From: Prosthecobacter gellanilyticus
Lineage (GTDB): Bacteria; Verrucomicrobiota; Verrucomicrobiia; Verrucomicrobiales; Verrucomicrobiaceae
DNA: 49,109 nucleotides
NCBI RefSeq assembly: GCF_007992435.1
Contig: NZ_BKAG01000051.1
Span: forward strand, 1 to 49,109
Reading direction: 5' to 3'
Below are positions 1 through 7,167 of this stretch, piece by piece (positions within the stretch are counted from its first letter, which is position 1; each line of letters opens with the position of its first letter). Made by a program: the position numbers and the translations under genes. Under the pieces are notes generated by a model. That model was not told the DNA's origin. It saw only the letters and a program-made list of their open reading frames with translations, and did no database searches.

Positions 1-59
1 AGCTTCATTCGGAGAAGGCGGTGGCGGTTTCAGCGTGGACTCGCTAGGGTGCGTGGCTC

Positions 60-2036
60 GTGCGATTTCCCTTCCATCCATGGTTTGCTGCTGCCCTGCT
101 GCTTTGGGGGCGGGCGGCCTGTGCTGATGGGCTGGCCTGGGTGCCGGAGATCCAGGCGCTGGAGGCGGAGCGCGCTTCTTTGCAGCAAGGTCTGGCGGAT
201 CTTCCTGCAACGCCACCTGTGCAGCTCACGCAGCGGCTGGGCTGGCATACGGAATACGCCACCTCTGAGTCCAAGGCGGAGTGGGTGGAACTGAATCTCG
301 GCCAGGCGCAGGCGCTGGATGCGGTGGTACTCATTGCGCCGCCCCCGAATGGCAGTTCGGTCGGCGAAGGGTATGGATTTCCGCGAAGGTTTTTTGTCGA
401 GCTGCTGAGCGAGGGCGAGGACAACCAGCGCACGATCATCGCGGATCATACGAGCGAGGATTATCCGAATCCTGGTCTGCTGCCGGTGGTGATTCCTGCG
501 GGCGGCAGGCAGGTGCAAAAGGTGCGCGTCACAGCCACGCGCCTCGCTGGTGATAAGGGACGTTTTTTCTTCGCACTCGGCGAGATCATGCTGCTGCAGG
601 GCAAGGAGAACCTCGCGGCAAAGATCGAGGTCATGGGACCTCCGGCGGTGCGCGCAAGCAGCAGCCAGGGCACGCGACCGGACTGGGGCCGCATCAATCT
701 CGTGGATGGTCACACGGTGCTCGGACCTCCCCTGGGCACGCGCAGCAGCTCGACACTCGGCTTTCGCAGCAAGCCGGTGAGTGAGCGGAAGATGACCTAT
801 CTGCCGTGGGTGGAGATTGATCTCGGGAATCCGGCAACCCTTGATGAAATCAGGCTCTTCCCATCGCACCCGCCGCAGTTCGCACACAGCCAGGGCTATG
901 GCTTTCCGGTGCATTATCAGATCGAGCTGCGTGAGGAGGACAATGATCCGCCGCGTGTGCTCTCACCGCCGCAGTCGGGTAGTTACGATGCGGTGCCTGG
1001 AGACAATGTGGTGACCATTCCAGCGGGTGGACGTCAGGCGCGTTTTGTGCGGCTCAATGTGCTGGACCCGCATGTCAGCAATGGCAGCGTGGTGCTGGCG
1101 ATGGCGGAGATGCAGGTCTGGTCAGGAGACAAGAACATCGCGCCAGGGAGCTTTGTGGGTTCCTCGGACACCACCGAGGCGGAGGGCTGGTCGCGCGCGG
1201 CCTTGGTGGATGGCTTTGCGAGTGGTGCAGACATCGTCGACTGGCCGGAGTGGCTGGCGGGTTTGTCGAAGCGAAGAGAGATACAGCATCAGCTCGTGCT
1301 CATCGAGGGGAGACGAGTTGAGATCACGCAACGCATGCAGCGGCTTGGCTTTGGAGTGCTCATTGTTGTTGCACTTGTGGTTATGATTGGCGTGTGGCTT
1401 TGGCTGCATCGTCAGCGTCGTGAACGGCGTGCAGAGATGGAGCGGCTGCGCCAGCGCATCGCCCAGGATTTGCATGATGAGATAGGCAGCAGTTTGGGAA
1501 GCATCGCGCTTATCGCGCAGGACATTCTGGCGGTGGGTGGTCAGAGCGGGCAGAGCCGTGACGACTTGGTGGAGATCAAGGACATCGCGGATGAAACCGT
1601 GGCCGCCATGCGTGATATCACCCGTCTCATGCAGAGCGAACGTTATGGCGCGGATGATCTGCCGACTCTTCTGCGTGACACCGCCGACCGCATGCTGCGC
1701 GGCATCTCGCACACGCTGGATCTGGATGAGCATGTGCAGACCAAGCGCCTCTCCGTGGACCGGCAGCGTGACCTCATCCTCATGTTTAAAGAAGTGCTGC
1801 ATAACATCACCCGTCATGCCGCTGCCACCGAGGTGAAGATCAAGCTTGCGCAGGTTCAGGATGCGGTCGTGCTCACGATCCATGACAATGGTCGTGGCTT
1901 TGACACCACGGTCATCACGTCAGGTATGGGCCTCATGAATCTTCGTCGCCGTGCGGAGAAGCACCAAGGGTCTGCTGAGATCATTTCTTCGCCGCAAGGC
2001 ACCACGCTAACACTTACTTTGCCACTGCATGCCTGA
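60..2036 (+). CDS. Membrane sensor histidine kinase with two periplasmic discoidin-like domains
   Basis: Sensor half of a NarL-type two-component system (HisKA_3 class). The start is GTG at 60; an in-frame TAG at 45-47 excludes a longer protein. Residues 1-22 form a signal peptide. Two similar beta-rich segments (about 60-180 and 235-355) each carry a W-V-E-[LI]-[ND]-L-G strand and a P-A-G-G-R-Q turn, as in F5/8-type-C/discoidin folds, so the sensor part looks internally duplicated. One membrane helix spans about 430-449. The dimerisation/phosphoacceptor motif DLHDEIGSSL places the phosphorylated His at 472. The ATPase part has an N-box (FKEVLHNITRHA, near 577-588), DNGRGF (609-614) and GMGL (622-625). 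The gene overlaps the response regulator by 8 nt, so the two are co-translated partners. The ligand is unknown; a carbohydrate or cell-surface polymer is inferred from the discoidin-like fold only. Confidence 0.9.
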   Translation: MRFPFHPWFAAALLLWGRAACADGLAWVPEIQALEAERASLQQGLADLPATPPVQLTQRLGWHTEYATSESKAEWVELNLGQAQALDAVVLIAPPPNGSSVGEGYGFPRRFFVELLSEGEDNQRTIIADHTSEDYPNPGLLPVVIPAGGRQVQKVRVTATRLAGDKGRFFFALGEIMLLQGKENLAAKIEVMGPPAVRASSSQGTRPDWGRINLVDGHTVLGPPLGTRSSSTLGFRSKPVSERKMTYLPWVEIDLGNPATLDEIRLFPSHPPQFAHSQGYGFPVHYQIELREEDNDPPRVLSPPQSGSYDAVPGDNVVTIPAGGRQARFVRLNVLDPHVSNGSVVLAMAEMQVWSGDKNIAPGSFVGSSDTTEAEGWSRAALVDGFASGADIVDWPEWLAGLSKRREIQHQLVLIEGRRVEITQRMQRLGFGVLIVVALVVMIGVWLWLHRQRRERRAEMERLRQRIAQDLHDEIGSSLGSIALIAQDILAVGGQSGQSRDDLVEIKDIADETVAAMRDITRLMQSERYGADDLPTLLRDTADRMLRGISHTLDLDEHVQTKRLSVDRQRDLILMFKEVLHNITRHAAATEVKIKLAQVQDAVVLTIHDNGRGFDTTVITSGMGLMNLRRRAEKHQGSAEIISSPQGTTLTLTLPLHA

Positions 2037-2676
2037 ATCCATCCAAGTCTGGCTCATTGAAGATCACAAAACGTATGGCGAGCGACTGGCGCGTGCGCTG
2101 AATCGTGTGGAAGGGATTGCTTGTGGGAAGCGCTTCACAGCTTGTGAGGATGCGTTTGCGGCACTCACATCTGAGGTGGCGCCGCAGGTGCTGCTGCTGG
2201 ATGTGGGGTTGCCTGGGATGAATGGGATTGATGCCATCGCGAGACTTCGTCAACTGGCGCCGAAGATGGCGATCGTGATCCTGACGGTGTTTGAGGAGGA
2301 TGATAAAATCTTCCGCGCCATCTGCGCAGGAGCAGCGGGATATCTTTTGAAGACCTCGAGTCCGGAAGACATTGCCGGAGCTATTCGCAGCGCGGCGGCA
2401 GGAGGATCGCCAATCAACCCGACGATTGCGCGGCGCGTGCTGGAGATGTTTTCCAAGGCGAACACGGCAGCGCCGCAGAAGGACTATGGATTGACACCGC
2501 GTGAGCTGGAGATCCTTCACCTTCTGGTGGCCGGAAAGACCATCAAGGAAGCGGCGGCAGATCTTGGCATCGGCTACTACACGGCGGATGAATACATCCG
2601 CGGGGTGTATGAGAAACTGCAGGTGCGCAGTCGTGGCAGCGCCATCGCGAAGGCGGTGAAGGAAGGCCTGGTGTGA
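2029..2676 (+). CDS. LuxR/NarL-family response regulator
   Basis: Cognate response regulator of the upstream kinase. The N-terminal receiver has the acidic pair E11/D12, the phosphoacceptor D58 (in LLLDVGLPGMNG) and a conserved Lys in the GYLLKTSS segment. The C-terminal helix-turn-helix begins near residue 151 at LTPRELEILHLLVAGKT, the classic GerE/LuxR start, and runs to the end. At 215 aa the length is typical. ATG at 2029 lies inside the last codons of the kinase gene (8-nt overlap). It presumably binds DNA as a phosphorylated dimer; target genes are not evident here. Confidence 0.93.
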   Translation: MPESIQVWLIEDHKTYGERLARALNRVEGIACGKRFTACEDAFAALTSEVAPQVLLLDVGLPGMNGIDAIARLRQLAPKMAIVILTVFEEDDKIFRAICAGAAGYLLKTSSPEDIAGAIRSAAAGGSPINPTIARRVLEMFSKANTAAPQKDYGLTPRELEILHLLVAGKTIKEAAADLGIGYYTADEYIRGVYEKLQVRSRGSAIAKAVKEGLV

Positions 2677-2683
2677 GCCGAGG

Positions 2684-3271
2684 TCACGCTGTCTTCCTCA
2701 GCACGCGCAGCCTTTCACGGCCCATGCGGCCGTCAAAGGCGGTGGTGGGGATGTAATCCTCCACAGGCTGCCAGCGTGGGGCGCCAAACAAATGATCCAA
2801 CTCAGGCACGGAGATGCCGAAGGGAGGTCCGGACTCGCCGGGCTCCATGTCAGGCTCCATGTACCACACTCCCACCAGCAGGCCGCCGGGCTTTAAAAGC
2901 GTATGGACGGCCTGTTCATACTTCCCGCGCCATTCCGGTGGTAGGGCGCAGAGGCAGGTGTGCTCAAAGACATAGTCAAAAGAGCCTTTCCAATCCGCAG
3001 GTGTGGCAAAGAGGTCCCCGAGCACGAAGCGATCGGCGATGGCCGGATGGGTCTCCCTGGCCCGAGCCACGGCTGTTTCGGAGATGTCGAGGCCCAGGGC
3101 ATCCACCTCATGCTTCACCAGCATGAGCAGGTCATGTCCCAGTCCGCAGCCCGGGACGAGAGCGTTGCCAGACGGTTTGTTATGCGTCACCCATTGTTTC
3201 ATGGGGGGCGATGGCAGGCCTTTGTTCCAGGGTGTCTCACCCTCGACGTAGAGTTGGTCCCAGTCAGTCAT
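2684..3271 (-). CDS. SAM-dependent methyltransferase, thiopurine-methyltransferase-like
   Basis: Small class I methyltransferase of the TPMT-like family. The N-terminus W-D-x-L-Y-x-x-G-x-T-P-W is the family hallmark. The SAM-binding Gly motif is VPGCGLGHD, followed by the acidic residue of motif II in GLDIS, then DLF and the TLLKPGGLL strand. Two starts are possible: ATG at 3286 and ATG at 3271. I prefer 3271 because it leaves the shortest overlap with the pseudopilin stop (TGA at 3275-3273) and begins directly at the conserved region. The protein ends 8 nt from the convergent response regulator. The substrate is unknown; relatives methylate thiols, selenium or tellurium compounds. Confidence 0.85.
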   Translation of the reverse strand: MTDWDQLYVEGETPWNKGLPSPPMKQWVTHNKPSGNALVPGCGLGHDLLMLVKHEVDALGLDISETAVARARETHPAIADRFVLGDLFATPADWKGSFDYVFEHTCLCALPPEWRGKYEQAVHTLLKPGGLLVGVWYMEPDMEPGESGPPFGISVPELDHLFGAPRWQPVEDYIPTTAFDGRMGRERLRVLRKTA

Positions 3272-3272
3272 G

Positions 3273-3770
3273 TCAGTTACCTGCATCTACGGCTGGCACG
3301 CCTTCCGGGACGTAGGAAGGGAAGCCTGCATGCCACCGCAGATACCTCATGGCTCCCGCAATCTCTTCCGCGGTGAGCTTGCTGAGGCCGAAGTGATGTC
3401 CTTTGAAGGCACCGACCTTGCCGTTTCGTCCCTCGATCAGATTGAGGATGGTCTGCTCCATGTCATCCGGCGCGATGACCTCCGCGCCAGCAGCATTCGC
3501 GCCCATGGTGAGAGAGGTGATCTCCTGGGCATTGCGCTGGTCACGCACGCGCAGGACCACGTCCCGGTGATAGCGACCGTAGAAGGAGATCACCACCGCG
3601 GACAGGGCACCGATGATGGCGACGACGATGAGCATCTCGACCACACTGAAGGCGGCGCGGCATCGGGCGAAGGGTGAACGCTGGAGGTGCTTTTTCAAGA
3701 GAGAGAGCCGGAACGCTCCTGCCAGACTGGAATTGTTCAAGTACTTGTTACCGGGCGAGGCATCTCTCAT
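3273..3770 (-). CDS. Type II secretion/type IV pilus-like pseudopilin
   Basis: Prepilin-like protein with a class III signal. After a basic leader (RSPFARCRAA) comes F-S-V-V-E-M-L-I-V-V-A-I-I-G, matching the prepilin peptidase site and the Glu at +5 followed by the hydrophobic N-helix. The leader of about 40 residues is longer than usual, so a start further downstream is possible. The rest is a soluble domain of about 105 residues with no recognisable function. Verrucomicrobial genomes often carry many such stand-alone pseudopilins. It touches the methyltransferase gene and both read on the minus strand, so they may be co-transcribed. Confidence 0.8.
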   Translation of the reverse strand: MRDASPGNKYLNNSSLAGAFRLSLLKKHLQRSPFARCRAAFSVVEMLIVVAIIGALSAVVISFYGRYHRDVVLRVRDQRNAQEITSLTMGANAAGAEVIAPDDMEQTILNLIEGRNGKVGAFKGHHFGLSKLTAEEIAGAMRYLRWHAGFPSYVPEGVPAVDAGN

Positions 3771-3810
3771 TGGCGTTGTGCCGGTTTCGCGAAGCCGCTA
3801 GGATCAGCGC

Positions 3811-4707
3811 GTGAACATCCACCATCTGGAACTGTTTTATTATGTGGCGAAGCACCAGGGCGTGAGCGCTGCCGCGCGCCACATTCCGTATGGCATCCAG
3901 CAGCCTGCCATCAGCGCGCAGATCATCCAGCTGGAGGACAGCGTGGGGGTGACCTTGTTTCAGCGCAGGCCGTTTGAACTGACGGACCATGGCAGGGAGC
4001 TCTTTGCCTTCATCGAGCCCTTTTTTTCCGGCCTGCCGAAGATGGCGGAGAGGCTGCGCGGTGGCAATGAAGTGCACCTTCGCGTGGGCGCGCCTGCCGC
4101 CATCCAATACTGCTACCTGCCCAGGCTTCTGAAGGCACTGAAGCAGAGGTTCGCGAGGCTGGAGTTCTCCCTGTTCACGGGCTGGCAGGGTGAGTTTGAG
4201 GCTCGCTTATTATCCGGTGAACTGGACCTGGTGGTGACGAGCATGTTTGGCAAGCCCTCGGCAGGCATGCGTCATCGCGATTTGCTGTCCCTGCCCATGG
4301 CGCTGCTGGTGCGTGAGAAAAGCCGCATCAAAAGCGCGGATGATTTTTGGAAGCAGGACCGCATCGAGGAGCCTCTCATCTGCGTGGAGGAGGGAGATGC
4401 GCTGTGCCGGACGTTTCAGCATGAGCTGCAGAGGCGGAAGATCGAGTGGTATCCGGCGCTGGAGCTCGCGGCTTTGGATCTAGTGGCCGAGTATGTGGCG
4501 CAGGGGTTTGGGGTTGGGCTGATTGTCGATCAACCGGACACTTCACCTCCGAAGGGCACGCGGCGTCTGAGGCTGACGGACTTTCCGCCGCTCACCTATG
4601 TGGCCATGTGGCAGGGGAAGCCGACCCCTTTGATTGAGACCTTCCTCGAAGGTGCATCACATATGGCAGACGAGCTCGGGCGGTTGCATTCAGGCCGCGC
4701 GCCGTGA
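3811..4707 (+). CDS. LysR-family transcriptional regulator
   Basis: N-terminal winged helix-turn-helix of LysR type (residues 1-60: LELFYYVAKHQGVSAAARHI, then QPAISAQIIQLEDSVGVTLFQRR), followed by a periplasmic-binding-protein-like effector domain to residue 298. The start is GTG at 3811. It is divergent from the pseudopilin and convergent with the peptide transporter operon, ending 10 nt from the end of oppF. LysR proteins usually control a divergent neighbour, but the pseudopilin link is only positional. The effector is not predictable. Confidence 0.9.
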   Translation: MNIHHLELFYYVAKHQGVSAAARHIPYGIQQPAISAQIIQLEDSVGVTLFQRRPFELTDHGRELFAFIEPFFSGLPKMAERLRGGNEVHLRVGAPAAIQYCYLPRLLKALKQRFARLEFSLFTGWQGEFEARLLSGELDLVVTSMFGKPSAGMRHRDLLSLPMALLVREKSRIKSADDFWKQDRIEEPLICVEEGDALCRTFQHELQRRKIEWYPALELAALDLVAEYVAQGFGVGLIVDQPDTSPPKGTRRLRLTDFPPLTYVAMWQGKPTPLIETFLEGASHMADELGRLHSGRAP

Positions 4708-4717
4708 TGTCGATGAG

Positions 4718-5686
4718 TCACGTGCAGCAAGGGCAGAGCTGCACCCAGTGACCGGGCGAGACTTCCTTGAGCGAGAGATCCATGCCGACGCTTTGCTCCC
4801 AGTTCGGATGCTTCATGCGGTGGCCGAAGGCACAGCCGGGCGGTGGATTGATGGGAGATGGCACGTCTCCCTGCAACAGTTTGCGTGAGCGGCGCAGCGA
4901 GGGATCCGGGACCGGAATGGCATCCAGCAAAGCCTTTGTGTAGGCATGGCGCGGGCTGTGATAAAGCATCTCAGCCGGAGCCAGCTCCATGATCTTGCCG
5001 AGGTACATCACGGCCACGCGATCACTCATGTGCTTCACCACGCTGAGACCATGGGCGATGAAGAGATAGCTCAGGCCCATGTCACGCTGGAGATCGAGCA
5101 GGAGATTCAGCACCTGGCTCTGCACGGACACATCCAGCGCGGACACAGGTTCGTCACAGACGATGAGCTTCGGCTTCAAGGCGATGGCGCGGGCAATGCC
5201 GATGCGCTGACGCTGCCCGCCGCTGAACTCAAAAGGGAATTTTTCTGCGGCACTATTGGCTAGGCCGACTTTGTCCAGCAGGTCCAGCACCCACTTCCGG
5301 CGCTCTTCCTTGGTGCCGATCTTTTGCACGATGAAGGGCTCTTCCAGGATGTCCCGCACCGTGTGGCGAGGATTCAGCGATTCCGCCGGATCCTGGAAGA
5401 TCATCTGCATGTTCCGCCGCATGGGGCGCAGCTCGCCCATGCTCTTATGAGTGATGTCCTGGCCGTCAAAGGTGATCTGGCCGGAGGTTGGTTTGAGCAG
5501 TCGCGCGATGGCCTTGCCCAGCGTCGTCTTGCCACAGCCGGATTCACCCACGAGGCCGAGTGTCTCGCCCTTGCCGAGTTCGAAAGACACACCATCCACC
5601 GCTTTGCAGGAGGCTACAGCGCGCCTGAGCACACCGCCGCGGACGGGGAAGTGCTGCTGGAGGTTTTGGACGGTGAGGAGGGACAT
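4718..5686 (-). CDS. oppF: Peptide ABC transporter ATP-binding protein, OppF/DppF type
   Basis: Second ATPase of a peptide importer. It shows Walker A GESGCGKTT, the ABC signature FSGGQRQR, Walker B LIVCDEPVSALDVS, the H-loop AHGLSVV, and a C-terminal oligopeptide/dipeptide transporter extension with a Cys-rich end. I chose ATG at 5686 (MSLLTVQNLQ); the longer reading frame begins with TTG at 5701 and overlaps hicB. The stop of hicB lies 11 nt upstream of the ATG, so translation is probably coupled through the toxin-antitoxin genes. In YejF-type systems OppD and OppF are fused in one protein, so these two genes would normally be neighbours; here hicAB separates them. Confidence 0.93.
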   Translation of the reverse strand: MSLLTVQNLQQHFPVRGGVLRRAVASCKAVDGVSFELGKGETLGLVGESGCGKTTLGKAIARLLKPTSGQITFDGQDITHKSMGELRPMRRNMQMIFQDPAESLNPRHTVRDILEEPFIVQKIGTKEERRKWVLDLLDKVGLANSAAEKFPFEFSGGQRQRIGIARAIALKPKLIVCDEPVSALDVSVQSQVLNLLLDLQRDMGLSYLFIAHGLSVVKHMSDRVAVMYLGKIMELAPAEMLYHSPRHAYTKALLDAIPVPDPSLRRSRKLLQGDVPSPINPPPGCAFGHRMKHPNWEQSVGMDLSLKEVSPGHWVQLCPCCT

Positions 5687-5697
5687 GGAGGCAGCAA

Positions 5698-5970
5698 TCA
5701 AGCGCGTGCAGTCACGCTAGGCGTCTGTTCATACTGAACCCAGGTCACAAGATCCGTGGGGGCAAGCTTTAGGCCACCCTTATCGAGGTGCCAGGACAAG
5801 GATTTGGCACGTGGAAACCTGGTTTCGTTCTCGAAGTGCAAATCCAAGGCTTCTCGTGCATTCGTGAGTGTTTTCTCAACGGTCCTGCCTGTTGTGACGC
5901 AGCCCGAGACATCCGGAAAATAGCCGGAGAGGTTCCGGGTGCCTTTCTCAATGATGAAGAGATATTTCAT
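5698..5970 (-). CDS. hicB: HicB-family antitoxin
   Basis: Partner of the HicA toxin. The N-terminus (YLFIIEKGTRNLSGYFPDVSGC) carries the HicB RNase-H-like core signature G-Y-x-P-D-x-x-G-C, followed by T-x-G-x-T-x-E-x-x-x-N-A-x-E-A. The protein is 90 aa and has no obvious ribbon-helix-helix or HTH tail, so autorepressor function may be absent or reduced. The gene follows hicA with a 25-nt gap and ends 11 nt before the chosen oppF start. HicB normally blocks HicA and often represses the pair's promoter; embedded in a transporter operon, it may depend on the opp promoter. Confidence 0.85.
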   Translation of the reverse strand: MKYLFIIEKGTRNLSGYFPDVSGCVTTGRTVEKTLTNAREALDLHFENETRFPRAKSLSWHLDKGGLKLAPTDLVTWVQYEQTPSVTARA

Positions 5971-5995
5971 GACTTGATGATAGCAGAAGCGGGCT

Positions 5996-6181
5996 TCATT
6001 TCCAACCTGCTTGTTTGCGGATGCTGTTCCACGTTCCAGGGGAAATTTCGTCCGATGGATGCCCGGGGAGTGTCACTTTACCCGGTTTCAGAGCATGAAC
6101 GAACTGACGGTGACTGCCCTTGGTGGCTTTGAGAGTCCACCCTTCCTCGTGAAGGCGTTGCAGTACTTGTCGGACCTTCAT
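5996..6181 (-). CDS. hicA: HicA-family mRNA interferase toxin
   Basis: A 61-aa double-stranded-RNA-binding-like toxin. K-A-T-K-G-S-H-R-Q-F contains the family's catalytic His (H24), and the G-W-x-L segment and the C-terminal P-G-T-W-N-S-I-R-K-Q-A are also typical. ATG at 6181-6179 overlaps the oppD stop (TGA 6180-6178) in an ATGA arrangement, so the toxin is translationally coupled to the ATPase gene. HicA cleaves mRNA in a ribosome-independent manner in studied systems. The order toxin then antitoxin is normal for this family. Confidence 0.87.
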   Translation of the reverse strand: MKVRQVLQRLHEEGWTLKATKGSHRQFVHALKPGKVTLPGHPSDEISPGTWNSIRKQAGWK

Positions 6182-7167
6182 GAGACGCAGACCGGGCAGT
6201 TCTCCACCAAGTGGTTAGGAGCGATTTCAACGAACGCAGGCCGGGTGCCGAGCTCCTGCAAAGTATGTTCGCGGCCGGAGCGCTCGGCGAAGCGGCAGCC
6301 GGGTTTGAAGTCGGCGATGGAGGGGACGTTGCCGGGGATGGCTTTCAGCTTGGTCTTTGGCGTGCTGTCGAGCTTCGGGATGGAGTCCAGCAGGCCGCGT
6401 GTGTAGGCGTGACGCGGGTTGGCAAAGAGATCGTAGACGCTGGCACGCTCGACGATGCGGCCGGCATACATGACAGCGACTTCATCACACACTTCAGCGA
6501 TGACACCGAGGTCATGGGTGATGAGGATCACGCTCATGCCGAGGTCACTTTGCAGGTCCTTGATCAGGTCCAGGATCTGCGCCTGCACGGTCACATCGAG
6601 AGCGGTGGTGGGTTCATCGGCGATGAGCAGCTTGGGTGTGTTGATCAGCGCCATGGCGATCATCACGCGCTGCCTCATGCCGCCGCTGAGCTGGTGCGGG
6701 TATTCATTCAGGCGCTGCTCGGCCGCCGGGATGCGCACCTTTTTCATCATCTCCAGGCAGCGTGCGCGCACGGTATCCAGGTTTGCATCCTCATGCAACA
6801 GAATGGCTTCGGCGAGCTGCTTGCCCACGGTCTGCACGGGATTCAGCGCCGTCATCGGCTCCTGGAAGATCATGGAGATGTCATTGCCACGCAGATTGCG
6901 CATGTCCTCATGCGGCAGGGTGACGAGGTCCTTCCCTTCAAACTCGATCCGGCCGCCGAGGATTTTCCCATGCGGCTGGGGGAGGAGTCGTGTGATGGAG
7001 AACGCGGTGACACTTTTGCCGCAGCCAGATTCGCCGACGATGCCGAGCGTCTTGCCACGCGGCACATCGAAAGACACGCCATCGACCGCCGTCATTCGGC
7101 CTGCGTCGGTGTCGAAGGCCGTCACCAGATCATGGACTTGGAGGATGGGGGCCGTGCTGCTCATCAT
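6178..7167 (-). CDS. oppD: Peptide ABC transporter ATP-binding protein, OppD/DppD type
   Basis: First ATPase of the importer: Walker A GESGCGKSVT, signature LSGGMRQRV, Walker B LLIADEPTTALDVT, the switch His in LITHDLGVIAE, and the C-terminal oligopeptide transporter tail ending in a Cys-containing stretch. ATG at 7167 overlaps the oppA stop (ATGA), with an alternative ATG at 7164. Length (about 330 aa) is standard. It is part of the operon oppB-oppC-oppA-oppD, then hicAB, then oppF. Confidence 0.94.
   Translation of the reverse strand: MMSSTAPILQVHDLVTAFDTDAGRMTAVDGVSFDVPRGKTLGIVGESGCGKSVTAFSITRLLPQPHGKILGGRIEFEGKDLVTLPHEDMRNLRGNDISMIFQEPMTALNPVQTVGKQLAEAILLHEDANLDTVRARCLEMMKKVRIPAAEQRLNEYPHQLSGGMRQRVMIAMALINTPKLLIADEPTTALDVTVQAQILDLIKDLQSDLGMSVILITHDLGVIAEVCDEVAVMYAGRIVERASVYDLFANPRHAYTRGLLDSIPKLDSTPKTKLKAIPGNVPSIADFKPGCRFAERSGREHTLQELGTRPAFVEIAPNHLVENCPVCVS

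Noticed and set aside
5686..5701. TTG start at 5701 for oppF
   Set aside because: It overlaps hicB by a few bases but adds only MIAAS before the family start MSLLTVQNL; ATG 5686 is preferred.
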